A DNA stretch of 64,000 bases from Phytophthora colocasiae (GCA_018806915.1 JAGKQI010000034.1:868001-932000), one strand, 5' to 3'; shown: positions 21,509-32,512, numbered from the stretch's first letter. Notes: a model not told the origin generated them from the sequence alone. Translations and numbers: made by a program.

Positions 21509-22414
21509 CTACTGTTCCATCCGTCGCAAAGCTGCCAAGCGAACCTTCTCGCGTCTGTCAGCCAACGTCGACGACTCCGCAGACGACGAAGTGTCCGTAG
21601 TACCGCCAACAGTTTGGCCAGAACCTGGAGAAGCCATGTACATGTTAGTCATTCTTGTCTAGAAACCCACGTGAAGATTTTGCAACGCACCAGCGAATGG
21701 AGTGTAGATAAAATCCGAGCGTCGTGGAGTTCCGTTCGTGATTCTTTGTGGCGTACTGGAGTCGCCCACCGGCGCTTGGTCCGTCATATCTGCTGGCATG
21801 AGGCAGCTGAGAAACGAACCGAGATATGCCGCGCGGTTCACGTAGGCTGGGATGGGTTTGCCCAGCAGCAGTTGGCACAGGGCGTCTGCGTACGTGTTGC
21901 AGTTTCTACAGACAGTTCCAAGGCCTATTGTCAGTCTCCTGTCTTATCTATTGGTTAATAACAACAACATCTTACTTGGTGAAGAGGTTGTACGTGTCTC
22001 CTTCAAAGTCCGAGCTGAGTGAGTAGGCCAGTCGATGGGCCTCCTGGAAACTCCCTTCGAAGAACCCCATATCGATCGATTCCCGGAATTTGGCGCCTGA
22101 AGACAGCAATGCAGTTCAGTGGGCAATACATTTATAACAAGTGAACAACATTCACATGTGTGTACGACCTGGAGCCTGCTTGGGGCTCGAGGAGAAGACG
22201 CCGGCGCCGCTCGCGTACGAAAACTCTTCGCCCGCCACTTCCACGCCACTGTGGAAGATACCAAGCCCCAGAGCTGCAATATGAAGGGATTAACTGTTAG
22301 AAATGGAAGGCAGAAAGTAGAGAAACAGATAGAGGTAATACACTCACGCGCCATGTACTCGTTGGCCTCCACGAGGTCGTAGATGTTGAGGATCACAGCA
22401 GTCCGAGGCGCCAT
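21509..22414 (-). CDS. DESI/PPPDE-type deSUMOylating or deubiquitinating peptidase
   Basis: Five exons (22414-22348, 22273-22169, 22096-21976, 21905-21667, 21624-21509), phases closing, give 215 residues. The PPPDE fold is visible: AVILNIYDLVEANEYMA, catalytic His in GIFHSGVEVAGEEFSYAS, and catalytic Cys in the KNCNTYADALCQLLLG block (family HNCNxF), followed by IPAYVNRAAYLGSFLSC. Family members cleave SUMO or ubiquitin conjugates in cytosol or nucleus and are thiol peptidases. The C-terminal 80 residues are Ser/Thr-rich and end in a basic helix (REKVRLAALRRMEQ) resembling a UBX/PUB tail only loosely. The last intron is short (about 42 bp) with a GTTTCT donor, so the final junction is the least certain. 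It lies 106 bp upstream of the NTPase gene, same strand. Confidence 0.82.
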
Positions 22415-22773
22415 TATTCCCTGTGTAAGTCTCAGCTGGAGAAGGTACTGGATCTGCACCGGTATATTCCGTTGTATAGTCCCGACCAAGCTAGGGCGAC
22501 GCGAACGTTTAAACTTTAAACTTTAAAGACGCCCACATAGCCGTATCAGACGGTGATACGTTACGGACGGGCGACGGCGCCGGACTTGAGGCTCACTATT
22601 GCGCTCAAGTTGAGCGCAATAGTGAGCGTGCAGCCTCCATCCTGGCAATGACGTTGAACTAAAGTCAGTACAAGCATGGAGAACCATTCGTTACAGCTTG
22701 TGACGAAGTTGCAGGGCGCTACATGCCCTGTACGACACACACGGCCAGATGATGGGCCTCACGGAGCTATACG
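22415..22773. other. Intergenic sequence with a perfect hairpin
   Basis: No gene seen. The stretch holds a small TTTAAACTTTAAA-type direct repeat at about 22508 and a 17-bp perfect hairpin (listed separately). Confidence 0.5.
22591..22627. repeat. Perfect 17-bp hairpin
   Basis: GCTCACTATTGCGCTCA (22591-22607) and its exact reverse complement (22611-22627) surround a 3-base loop AGT. It lies upstream of the DESI gene and not next to any T run, so it is not an obvious terminator. It could be a remnant of a palindromic mobile element end. Confidence 0.85.
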
Positions 22774-23567
22774 CTATCCTGGACCTGATAACTCGACATC
22801 CTTGGGAAGACCAGGCACACTTAATCCTGTCCGCTGTAGCTGAAGCTGCGGATCCCTGCCGAACGGGTTTTCAACGGCGTGTATGTGGTCGGGGGTCATT
22901 ATTGTTTCTGGAGGCTTAAACGCGAGCCTCAAAGCGCAGACAACGTCGTGGATCATTGGAAGGTTGTCCTTGTGAAAGACGAACGTCTCTGTAGTCAACC
23001 CTTCACCGTTTGGAATAGGACGAGCTAGTCCGAGTTCCGTCAGCTTTTTCAGCAGCTCAAACTCTGCTTTGACGCAGACATCTTCCGGTTTATATTCTGC
23101 ACTGTGGTTCGACGTACTCTTTCAACAATCAAGAATACGACGGTCCCTACTTCATCTTGAAAGTGGGGCTGTCGAAGGACATGGACCGGCGACTAATCGA
23201 GCACCGGTCCAATAGCTCAACGTATAACAAAGGCACAGTGAGTTTTTTGTTCGGACTGGAGTGCACCCTCCAGTTCCTTTTTCTGGGTCGGCGTAGATAA
23301 CCCCGGTGATGTATGGCCCGTGATACTCCGCATCGTCTCTAGGTGGGGTTTCCATGATCCCCTCGCCGAGAGGCCCTTCCACCCAGTCACACAAAAGTCT
23401 ACCCACAGCGGAACGAAGGCGCTTGTGCTTTAAGACATCGGCAAACCTCAGGTAAGTTTGCCGGCCTTCACCGCGGGTGCAGAGTGTCTTCAGCTGTCCA
23501 AATCCCGAACTATCGACAATGAGACCCACACCTCCGAAATGTCCAGCGAACTGGTCCAAAGCCCTAG
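22774..23567 (-). pseudogene. Coding remnant of unknown family, left of G3
   Basis: Minus-strand ORFs in shifting frames (23567-23152 and 22998-22774) read like one decayed protein: DQFAGHFGGVGLIVDSSGFG, YLRFADVLKHKRLRSAVGRL, then ETFVFHKDNLPMIHDVVCAL and VENPFGRDPQLQLQRTG. I recognise no family. The upstream part continues on the other side of element G3 (32513-32654), showing G3 inserted into this sequence. Probably an older repeated oomycete ORF or a transposon fragment. Confidence 0.5.
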
Positions 23568-23816
23568 TGACACGCCCGTGGCTTGCAGAGGGACGAATCG
23601 GGTCCGAAGGCCGTGCTTGAGAGGGACTGCGGATGATGAGGTAAAATGGAGAATGAATTTAAAGATTAAGACTGCCGTGCTCTAGCCTACTTCATCTAGC
23701 TCTAGCTGACAATCTGTGGTTCGTACTTGTGCAATCAGTTGCCCTCTGATCCTCCACAGCAAGTCGATGCTTCCACCCGCAACTTGCGGTGCTACCACCC
23801 GGGCCCACCCGTGACA
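23568..23816 (-). repeat. G3 3' LTR
   Basis: 249 bp beginning TGACACGCCCGTGG and ending CCCACCCGTGACA. Paired with 32253-32512. Relative to that copy it lacks a CT dinucleotide in the AGCTCTAGCT tract and a short segment near 23765. Confidence 0.88.
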
Positions 23817-23826
23817 TGCTCCCCCC
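23817..23826 (-). other. G3 polypurine tract
   Basis: On the minus strand GGGGGGAGCA directly abuts the 3' LTR, the position of the plus-strand primer for second-strand DNA synthesis. Confidence 0.7.
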
Positions 23827-23841
23827 ATGAAGAAGTGCTGG

Positions 23842-25402
23842 TTAGCACGGGAAGATTCGGCGCAAGCTGACCTGTTGTTGCGTAGCACCTTTGTCAATGG
23901 TGACGGTACCGTTATCATGGACGATCTTGATAGCAAATGGTCCGTCAGTTACTCGCTTGAGCTTGGCTCGGAAATGTTTGGGAACTCGTAGCATCACTTG
24001 ATCACCTGGCTTGTAGAAGTGTTCGAGTCTCTTGTCGTTCTCGCGGTCGTTGTCGTTGAGGATCGCGTTGAATCTGCGCTTGGACATGTAGATCCAGTTG
24101 GCGTCGTGCAGTTGGCGCGAGATCATGTCCTGCCCAAACACAAGTTGGCCAGGGGAAGCGTTGAGGATGCTGTGGTAGCTGGCTCGTACTGCGAACGCCG
24201 CATAGTAGATCACCTTCCTCCAGTCGGCGCCCTCGTGACAGCGGAGGATATTGCCGATTTCCAGATGCACTCGTTCGCAGATCGCATTGGCCTGCGGGTT
24301 TTTCACGGTAATGGGCTTGGCTTTGATCCCGTAGCTTCGTAGCAGCTCCTGAAACTCGTCGCCAGTGAACTCTGGACCCTTGTCGTGGATGACCTTACGA
24401 GGTCTCGGATATCGACACAGCCACTCACGATCAAAGCTTTCTGCCGTTGTCAAGGATTCTTTGTCGGGCTGGACGCTGACCTCGAGCCATCGGGTCGCCT
24501 GGTCGATCATGGTGATCCCGTAGCCGTTTCCTTCGTATGGACCAATGAGGTCGACATGAACTACGTCAAATGGATTGACGGTCTTCAGTGTTCTTGGTGG
24601 GAGAAGCCCATAGTCCTGTTTCCCACCGTGAAGATTGGCTCGCTTGCAGGTCACGCACTTCCTGACGAACTTAGTGATAGTGGTCTCCATACTCGGCCAG
24701 TAGAACGTGTGCCGCATTGTCTTGAACTGTCGTTCGCTGGCAGGATGTCCCAGGTTGAGGTGATACCAAGCGATGAGGTCGTCACGCAGGCTTTCTGGAG
24801 CGAGCACGCGCTTCTGGTATGCAACCAGGGTACAGCCCAACAACGTAACGAGCTGGTAGTCGGGGTTATTGTTGCCTGCCAAACACGTTGCCTTTATCTT
24901 CTGAATCATCTCGTCGGCTTCTTGGTGCTGGCGGATAACGGGGCCGTGCATGACGCACTCAGGCTCGCTGCTCGCTGCGTAGATCTCCTCATACAGCGAC
25001 TTGTTCTCGTTCACTGCGAATCTCATTCTCGAGAACGCGTCGGCCCCCACGTTCTTCACTCCCTTAATGTAATGAAGCGATAGCGGTATTCCGGGAGCAG
25101 CAACTTCCAGCGCTTGACCCGCAGGCTCGTTTTAGCGGGGTAGATCAAATTCTTGTGATCCGTGTGCACGATCACCGGAAAGCCGAGCAGCATCGTACGA
25201 TATTCTCGACAATAGAGAGCAGCTCCAGCTCCATTGTCGTGTAGTTGAGTTGATGCTTATTCAAGGTCTTGGAGTAGCAAGCGAGTATCTTTGTCTCCTG
25301 CATTACTAAGCCTCCGAGCTGGGTACCGCTCGCGTCTGCATAGAGCTGGAATGGTTTATCGAAGTCCGGAAACGACAGCAGCACAGCCTCAGCGAAGGCT
25401 CT
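23842..25402 (-). pseudogene. G3 pol: RNase H remnant and integrase
   Basis: 25384-25172 encodes Ty3-type RNase H (FQLYADASGTQLGGLVMQE, KHQLNYTTMELELLSIVE). A one-base frameshift near 25200 precedes the frame that holds the rest of RNase H (FPVIVHTDHKNLIYP) and, from 25059, the integrase: zinc finger (HLNLGHPASERQFKTMRHTF, then CVTCKR), and catalytic D, D, E in VVHVDLIGPY, IHDKGPEFTGDEF and NAICERVHLEIG. It ends with a GPF-type module (VTDGPFAIKIVHDNG). There is no chromodomain. Frame damage makes it non-functional as read. Confidence 0.85.
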
Positions 25403-26440
25403 CTAGATTGCTCGAAAGGCTTCCGTGTCACTGGGGAGCCATGTGAAGGGCACCTTACTGCTCGTGAACCTGTGCAGTGGCTTGCACAACGTGGTCTTGT
25501 TGGGCACCATGTCCCGGTAGTAGTTGATCATTCCCAAGAAGCGTCGAAGTTCCTTACGGTTCCTTGGCACTGCGATCTGCTGGATTGCCTGTATCTTCTT
25601 GGCCTGGGGTTTGATGCCCTCAGCAGACAGCGTGTAACCCAGGTAGTCGACTTCTTCGCGTAGTATATGGCACTTCTTTCCGTTAAGAGTGACGTCGTAA
25701 CGGGCGAGGCGCTCAAACACAATGAGTAGGTGCGCCAGGTGCTCTGTTTCGTCCTTCGAGAACACCAGAATATCGTCCAAGTAAACGACTACAAACTCCA
25801 AGTCGCCAAAGATCTGCTCCATACACGCCTGGTAGTCATCGGGGGCGGTCGAGATGCCCATCGGGAGTCGCTTGTACTGGAACTTGCCGAACGGCAAGCA
25901 GAACGCCGTCAGTGGGCGGCTCTTTCGTGCGAGCCTCCGAGCGTAATAGCCACGGTTAGCGTCAAATGCCGAGATGCATTTTGCCTTCGCAAGTCGCATC
26001 AGTATCTCGCGGATGCGTGGCACGTAGTAGAGGCTTCTGCGTAAGAACTTGTTCAACCATCTGTAATCAATAAGTAGTCGAAGCGAACCATCTTTCTTCA
26101 CTAAGAAGAACGCAGGCGATGCCATCTCCGAGTCGTAGATATGCTCCAGTACGTCTGCATTGATGAGTCGCTGGATGGCTTCCTTAGCCTTCGCTTCCTG
26201 ACTGCGTGGAATGGCATAGGGCTTTGCATGTATCGGCTTGTAGTCCGGGGATATCGGGATCAAGTAGTCATCGAAACGCATGCGACCTAAGTGTCCGTCG
26301 TACAACGTCCGGTGTTGGATGAGCAAGTCCAAGTACTGCTGAGCGAGATCGGCGTCCAAGAGGTCGGGGACCAGCTGCTCTGGTTCGACTGCACCGTCGG
26401 CAAGCTCCTTCGTTTCGTCTGGGAACTCGTCTTTGCCGTC
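25403..26440 (-). pseudogene. G3 pol: reverse transcriptase
   Basis: Ty3/Gypsy reverse transcriptase from the Copia insertion point to an in-frame TAG at 25403. Recognisable blocks: MASPAFFLVKKDGSLRLLID, FDANRGYYARRLARKSRPLT, FGKFQYKRLPMGISTAPDDY, catalytic VVVYLDDILVFSKDE, then YLGYTLSAEGIKPQ and RRFLGMINYYRDMVP. The frame starts mid-protein at 26440 and joins the gag-protease ORF (upstream end at 30818) when the Copia element is removed. RNase H follows the TAG in the same frame, so a single nonsense change separates them. Confidence 0.85.
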
Positions 26441-26565
26441 TGGAAGAGAAATCAGGAAGTGAATTTGAATAATTACAGGGCTGGACTATGGAACTAAGGA
26501 TGGACTTGCCTAGTGTCATCAGTTGCCTGAGTTCTGACTCGACCCAGTGCCACGCAGCACCGACA
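26441..26565 (-). repeat. C1 3' LTR
   Basis: 125 bp, TGGAAGAGAAATCAGG to CAGCACCGACA on the + strand (TG...CA). Identical to 30693-30817. On its inner side the minus strand has GCGGGGAAG (26574-26566), a polypurine tract. Confidence 0.85.
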
Positions 26566-26577
26566 CTTCCCCGCGAG

Positions 26578-29500
26578 TCAGGACTGGGGAACCAACTGCA
26601 CCAGCCCAATTTCAGCCCGATGTCTTTCGAATGTAACTCGTCCAAGGGCTTTCGTAAATCCATCAGCTAGCATGCTGTCAGTCGGGCAGTAGACAAGCTC
26701 TACTTCTTGTTCACGGACAGCATCCTTGATCGAGTGGAACATGACGTCGATTGTTTTCTGCGCATTTGAAGTCTTGTCATTCTTGATCCTCTTAATGGTT
26801 GAAATGTTGTCGATCATCATAGGGACTCGGGTCAACGTGGTGCCTGCGAGTTCCTTCATGAGTAGCACCGTCCAACGAAGGTCTTCCAGTCCTGTGTCTG
26901 CTGCAATATACTCTGCGGTAGTTGACGACTTTGCTACGAGTCGTTGTTGTTTGCACTTCCAGTGAACGCTGTTACCATGGGCTTGAAGAAGTACACCGGA
27001 GACCGATTTTCTCCCTTCTGTTTCATTTGCCCAGTCAGCGTCGGTGTATAGTCGAAGTGGCGGCGCGTTTTCATCGCGGGTGAATCGAAGTCCAGTCGAT
27101 TTAGTCGACGCGACATAACGTAATATCCTTTTGACAGCATGCCAGTGGTTCACACTCGGTTTGCTGGCCTGTGCCGCAACTTGGGTCACGGCGAACGCAA
27201 TGTCCGGGCGAGTCACTCGACTGAGATACAACAAAGCGCCAACAGCTTGCCTGTACGGCATGTGTTCGGCTAGTTCCTCATCCAGTTAGGCCTTGTAGAG
27301 TATCAAGCCTTGGTCCATAGGTGTGCGCGCTGTTCGGCAATTTTCCACGGCAAATCGGCGACACATTTCCTGCGCATATTGCTCCTGGTCAATGATAATT
27401 TCGCCAGATCTGAGATCACGCTTCACGCGCATTCCTAAGAACCAGGAAAGGTCTCCCAAATCCTTGATGTTGTACTTATCTTGGAGCGATTTCATCAGTG
27501 CTGTCATGTCGGCTTCGTGCTCGTACCCGATGAGTAGATCATCGACATACACGAGGATTATCAGGATCTTGTCTGGGTGTGTGTAAACGCAGGGATCAGC
27601 TCGAGTTGGTGAGAAGCCTAACAGCTTTAGGAAAGAGTCCAATTCTGCATTCCACTCCCGACCCGCTTGCTTTAAGCCATAAAGAGCTTTTGCAAGGAGC
27701 CAGACTTGACCCGGTTCACCCTCCTCAAAGCCTTTCGGTTGCCGAACATAGATCACTTACCGGAGGCAGGCTTTCACGTAGGCTGTGGGTACGTCGCCCT
27801 GCCTAATCTTTAGTCCTCGATGGTTGCATTCTGCAATGAATACCCGAATAGAGATTAGTTTCACCACTGGTGCATACGTGTCAATATAATCAACCAGATA
27901 AACCTGTCCACAGCCTTGCGCGCAAACACGGGCCCGAAGTCTTTCAATCAAGCCGTTTGCACCGCGCTTTAGGCGAAAATTGATCATTGTTCCGATCACA
28001 TGCGCATCAGCAGGGGGAGTCACGACTGTGAACGTCCCATTTGCACGGAGCGCTTCGATCTCTTCTTTTATGGCTTCTTTCCACTGTGGCCATTGTGGTG
28101 AATTCCTTGCCTCTTGTAGTGTTAACGGTTCCTGCATGACTTCACCAAGTACCAAGAACGCGGTGCCGATGTTTCGGTTTGCGATGCGTTCCGATCTTCG
28201 GCGCCTTGCCATTTCTGAGCCTGCACTTGCTTTTTCGACTGCGGCATTCGGAGCATCGCCAATGACACTTCCCCGCATCGCATCACGAGATTGCGTCGTT
28301 GGTGCTGAAGGTTGGGCAGGGGTCAGCGGTGCAGAAGCCATCGTATACGAGTCAGCGAAAGAGATTGGCTGGAGTGGGTCGACCGTCGACGCTGGCGTCG
28401 GTGCGCGCACAGACAACCCCAAGAACGTGACGTTGGAACTGTGAACGACTCGTGCTCCACCCTCGCGTATGTATACGAAGTAACCCTTGCGCTCATGATC
28501 ATGGCCTATGAATATTCCTCGTTGGCCCTTTGGTTTAAACTTGTAGGCAGTACTGCGTTGCGTAGGAGGTAGCATGACCACAACGTTTTTACCAAACGCG
28601 TGTAACTCGGCGAGATCTGGTTGGGAACCATGGAAACGGGCATATGGAGTGTCTGACGGGAAGCTACGTGAGATCACCCGATTTCTCATGTAAGCTGCCG
28701 CTCGTATCGCGTATTCCCACAAAGAGTGCGGGACGTTGGCTTGCAAAAGAAGACATCGCGCCATATCGCCAAGGGTGCGATTTGTGCGCTCGGCAACACC
28801 ATTCTGGTAATGTGTGTGCGGTTCTGAGTAGTGATGGTCGATTCCAGCGTCAGCGCAGGTTTTCCCGAAGTCGGAGTCGACAAACTCGCCTCCTCCATCG
28901 CTGCGCAGAGTACACACTCGCGGAGTACCGCCACGATTCTTAAGTAACTTCAGATAGTCACGAAAGGCGGCCGATGCGTCGCTTTTCTCTTTGAGGAAGA
29001 AAACGTGCGTGTATCCAAGCCACTTGGCAGCCATGTAGTAGCGATTCTTGTGGAAGCTGCGTTGGAATGGACCTGCCAGGTCGATATGACACACTTGATC
29101 CTTCTCAGCTTGGGGACGGTGGCTGACCTTGGGAGCAGCTCGGATGTGGGCCTTTCCCATCGCGCATATTTCGCACGGAAACATGGGTAGTTGACGGGAG
29201 CCGTCGATACGCATTCCCGACACTTTTCCACTGGGGGCAAGGTCAAGAACAGCCTGGTAGTGCAAGTGCCCGAGGCGGCGATGCCAATCTTCCAGAGAAT
29301 TCTTGGAGGCTCGTTGTTCCGCCGGCGGAGTGTTTGCGACAAGAGCATTCCCCGCTGCTGGTACAGGATATACACCATGCCGAAGACGGCCACGCAGGAT
29401 CGGTTTGCCGTAGACTACGCATTCGGTGGGCGTAAAATCACACTTGTAGCCCGCAGCAGTGAGAGCAGAGACAGATAGTAGGGGCTGAGCAAGCGTTGGC

Positions 29501-29748
29501 ACATACACGACGTTGCTCAGTGTAGGGCTTTTATCACTGCTATCTATGACAAGATCGCCCCACTCCTGTCCGACTACACGACGCCCGTCCGCAAAATCCA
29601 CAAGGTGATCGTCGCAGGGTGATAGATTGAGAAGAGTGTGGCGTGCACCCGTCATGTGGAATGAAGCGCCGGAGTCAATAATGGGGGAATGAGGGCCGAT
29701 GCCCGGGTCAAACGGTTTTATCTCGGTGTCCGCTGACACCCCGCATCC
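26578..29748 (-). pseudogene. C1 pol (protease, integrase, RT, RNase H) with two in-frame TAA
   Basis: One reading frame interrupted by TAA at 27757-27759 and 27286-27288. Protease: PIIDSGASFHMT. Integrase zinc finger: HRRLGHLHYQAVL then CEICAMGKAH; catalytic D, D, E: VCHIDLAGPF, TLRSDGGGEFVD, NGVAERTNRTLGD. RT: WKEAIKEEIEAL, YAPVVKLISIRV, then after the first stop LYGLKQAGREWNAELDSF and catalytic LVYVDDLLIGYE. RNase H after the second stop: LYTDADWANETEGRKSVSG, TTAEYIAADTG, DNISTIKR, near the C-terminus MLADGFTKAL. All motifs are intact apart from the two stops, so loss is recent or the copy moves using partner enzymes. gag precedes it in the same frame, separated by one TGA. Confidence 0.88.
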
Positions 29749-30651
29749 TCATTGGTCGGTCTCGTTGTCGGATGATGGAGACGCTTCCCCGCGAGCAGCA
29801 AACCCAGCTCGCTGCTGTTCCAGGACATGACGATCGTGATACTTCGTGGTGTGTCCAAGTTGACCACACGTCTTGCACTTAGCATTGCTGAAGTCGTACC
29901 TGGCGCGACGAGGCCTGTCCGTTGAGGCCGTAGAAGCAGCGGTATGACCGGCACGTTTGCGCATTCGCCCATCAGACTTGGCGATGCGCGTGATGAGCAG
30001 CACAGCTTTGTCGAGTTCCGCAGAAGCATCGACAGCCTCTAAATCAAGTTGAGCTAGCATCGTGTCCCGATGATAAGGATACGCCCAGTTGACGAACGTG
30101 CTGAGCGCTTGCTGCTCGGTGTAGTCATTGATTCGTCCTTGATTAAGACCAGCGGCAACCTGAGAGAGTCGGTGGGCGTACTCGAAGTACGTTTCTAGCG
30201 GAAGCTTCTTCATCTGCGCGAGTTGGATGGCTTGTTGCTGAATGGGGAGTCGGCAGCGGAATTGGTCGACAAGTGCAGCACCCAAGTCACGAAGCGACAA
30301 CGTGGGCAGCGTTGCTCTGTGGCGCGTGTACCATGTCGAAGCAGTGCCAGCGAGACGTGAGGAAAGGACACTGCATTTGACAGGCTCACTCCACTTGTAT
30401 CCGCTGAGCGTCTCCGCGTCGCTGACTTGCACCTTGAAACGCTGAAACCAGTCGTAGGCGCCCGCGTCAATGTAGCCGTCCTTGACCTCACCACCAAACG
30501 GTTCAATGGTGATAAGCTTAAGGTTAATTGGTGGTTTGGGACCCGACGTGGTGGTGGGTTGGATCGGGATGCCACGGGCAGCGGCGACCGGGGCATCAGG
30601 CTCGCGCTCAATCTCAGCATGAGGGGAGGGAGAGCGGCTTCTGGCGGCCAT
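29749..30651 (-). CDS. C1 Gag
   Basis: About 300 residues from the ATG at 30651 (MAARSRSPSPHAEIEREPD); the frame is open further up into the LTR but this is the first ATG in the internal region. A capsid-like segment (YDWFQRFKVQVSDAETL, SSRLAGTASTWYTRHRATL, LETYFEYAHRLSQVAAGL) matches the retrotransposon gag domain. A zinc-knuckle variant CKTCGQLGHTTKYHD has His in place of the last Cys. It ends at TGA (29749) followed in frame by pol, so Gag-Pol would need readthrough of that stop. Confidence 0.82.
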   Translation of the reverse strand: MAARSRSPSPHAEIEREPDAPVAAARGIPIQPTTTSGPKPPINLKLITIEPFGGEVKDGYIDAGAYDWFQRFKVQVSDAETLSGYKWSEPVKCSVLSSRLAGTASTWYTRHRATLPTLSLRDLGAALVDQFRCRLPIQQQAIQLAQMKKLPLETYFEYAHRLSQVAAGLNQGRINDYTEQQALSTFVNWAYPYHRDTMLAQLDLEAVDASAELDKAVLLITRIAKSDGRMRKRAGHTAASTASTDRPRRARYDFSNAKCKTCGQLGHTTKYHDRHVLEQQRAGFAARGEASPSSDNETDQ

Positions 30652-30692
30652 GACGGAACGGTAGAGTGATGAACGGCTGTTAACCTGTCGTC

Positions 30693-30817
30693 TGGAAGAG
30701 AAATCAGGAAGTGAATTTGAATAATTACAGGGCTGGACTATGGAACTAAGGATGGACTTGCCTAGTGTCATCAGTTGCCTGAGTTCTGACTCGACCCAGT
30801 GCCACGCAGCACCGACA
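30693..30817 (-). repeat. C1 5' LTR
   Basis: Identical over 125 bp to 26441-26565. In element orientation it starts TGTCGGTGCTGCG and ends CTCTTCCA. Confidence 0.85.
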
Positions 30818-32182
30818 GTCTTCGTGCTCACCAGGCTCACCAAGCTCACTACTTGCCGCTGCGCGACCCGTATTAATACGGTAACTGTTCTCGTCCCATT
30901 GAACGACCTTGTCCTTGAAGTTGAGAACCAGACCGAGAGTATTCATGATGTCGCGACCAATGACCATGGTGTCGTGACTGTCCTCAATTACCTCGAAGCG
31001 GTGGGTGATGACGGAGTCCGTCTTTAATGTCGGGAAGATGAACTGCACCATCGTCGTACCGCTGCCGGTCACAGAGCCGTTCATCGTCTCGAAGATGGTA
31101 GGCGAAGCTGAGATAAACTTTCGCCCTAGGTTTACATTGGCAGCCAGCGTTGTGCCGTTAATGATGCTCTTCGAAGCACCGCTATCGAGGAGGGCGTCAA
31201 AGATCTGTCCACTGCGCTTTAGCTTCACAGGAATCCGTAACGGAGCGCTTGCGGGCCGCTCCGATTTCGTCACCAGTCCGACGAACTTGAACTCTTGGTC
31301 CTCACTGTCATATGCGTCTGAGTCGGACTCAGAGTCCCTGTGGATACGAGGGTATCGAGCTTTTCGCTTACTTGAAGAAGTTGTCTTCGTTTCAGCGCTC
31401 TTCTGCTCAGCTTTCGCCTTCTTTTTGACGGTGTAACACTCGCTGGTGTTGTGCGAACTCGTTTTGTGAAACGAGCACCACTTTTCACCTTTGGGCTTCC
31501 CTTCGAAGCCATTGCTGCTCTTTTTGTCGTCCTTGTACTGGTTCTTGGAAGAGTCTTTATGTTGGTCCTTGGACCGACCTTGGTTTTGTTTGCCATGTTT
31601 CTTTTCACGTGTCGAAAGCTGCAACTCCGCCTTCTCAATGTCGTACACGATACCGGCAGCTGCTAGCTTGTCTTGCCAGGCACGCGGCATTCCTCGCTTA
31701 AGGTAGCGGCACTGCTGCACCTCTGGCACTTCTTCTGCGTTCAGCGGAAGCTCAGCGAACATGCGGACGTTCTCCTTCAGGCGCTGAGAGAACTTCACGA
31801 CGGTCTCGTCGTGGCGTTTTTCCATGGTCCATAACTCGTTGTCCAAGTCCTCACTGAAGTCTGCCGGAACCGACAACAGACCAACGTCAGCGAAGAACTC
31901 TTCGAAGCTCCGCCCCGTGTTGACTGCGTCGATGGCAGCTTGCTCGACTTCAGGCTCGAGATCTCCGTCGATGAGAGCAACGAGGTTGTGAGCTTTCTGC
32001 TCGTCGGTCCACTGCTTCTTGCGAGCCAGACTGCGAAATTGGCTGCTCCATTTGAGCCAGTCGCGAGCACTTCCTCCGAACTTCTGGATCTTGATGGTAG
32101 CCGTCTCTGCCGGAGTCGTAGCAGTAGCAGGTGTGATCACCATCGTGTAGGTCACGAACTCGGCCTTGTTCGTGCGCCCCAT
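30818..32182 (-). CDS. G3 Gag-protease (3' end cut by C1)
   Basis: Starts at ATG 32182 (MGRTNKAEFVTYT) and stays open to the Copia insertion. Gag core: FGGSARDWLKWSSQFRSLAR, EDLDNELWTMEKRHDETVVK FSQRL-type helices. A variant zinc knuckle follows (WCSFHKTSSHNTSECYT; Cys-His-His-Cys), then a Lys/Ser-rich linker and an aspartic protease (FDALLDSGASKSIINGTTL, later VIGRDIMNTLGLVLNFKD). The reading frame continues without damage across the empty site into the RT segment at 26440, so gag and pol were one ORF in G3. Confidence 0.82.
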
Positions 32183-32237
32183 AGTCGATGAGGCGTTGAG
32201 CTTGATAGGGTTGATTCTCTTGTTTCCGATTTCCAAA

Positions 32238-32251
32238 TTTGATATATCAAA
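32238..32251 (-). other. G3 primer-site palindrome
   Basis: TTTGATATATCAAA, a perfect 14-bp palindrome, lies 1 bp from the inner edge of the 5' LTR where a primer-binding site is expected. No TGG-starting tRNA complement is seen there. Confidence 0.55.
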
Positions 32252-32252
32252 G

Positions 32253-32512
32253 TGACACGCCCGTGGCTTGCAGAGGGACGAATCGGGTCCGAAGGCCGTG
32301 CTTGAGAGGGACTGCGGATGATGAGGTAAAATGGAGAATGAATTTAAAGATTAAGACTGCCGTGCTCTAGCCTACTTCATCTAGCTCTAGCTCTGACAAT
32401 CTGTGGTTCGTACTTGTGCAATCAGTTGCCCTCTGATCCTCCACAGTAAGTGGGTCACAATCGATTCTTCCACCCGCAACTTGCGGTGCTACCACCCGGG
32501 CCCACCCGTGTC
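32253..32512 (-). repeat. G3 5' LTR
   Basis: 260 bp, TGACACGCCCGTGG to CACCCGTGTCA, followed by the target duplication CTAG (32513-32516). Confidence 0.88.

Larger units (their letters stand above)
26441..30817 (-). mobile_element. C1: complete Copia element inside G3
   Basis: 4377 bp with two identical 125-bp LTRs. Order on the minus strand: LTR, gag, protease-integrase-RT-RNase H, polypurine tract, LTR, which is the Copia order with integrase before RT. It interrupts G3 between protease and reverse transcriptase, and the G3 frame is restored across the empty site. Only a 3-bp direct repeat (GTC) flanks it, shorter than the 5 bp usual for Copia. Confidence 0.9.
23568..32512 (-). mobile_element. 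G3: complete Ty3/Gypsy element with nested Copia
   Basis: An 8.9-kb unit with TG...CA LTRs (23568-23816 and 32253-32512) flanked by the direct repeat CTAG (23564-23567 and 32513-32516). Order on the minus strand is LTR, gag-protease, [Copia insertion 30817-26441], RT, RNase H, integrase, polypurine tract, LTR. The LTRs differ by small indels and substitutions, and pol carries a nonsense codon and a frameshift, so this is an old, inactive copy. It split the coding remnant at 22774-23567/32513-32654. Confidence 0.9.

Noticed and set aside
24385..25083. 232-residue plus-strand ORF opposite G3 integrase
   Set aside because: Lies fully antisense to integrase motifs and has no features of its own; not in the antisense-ORF position seen in G1 and G2.
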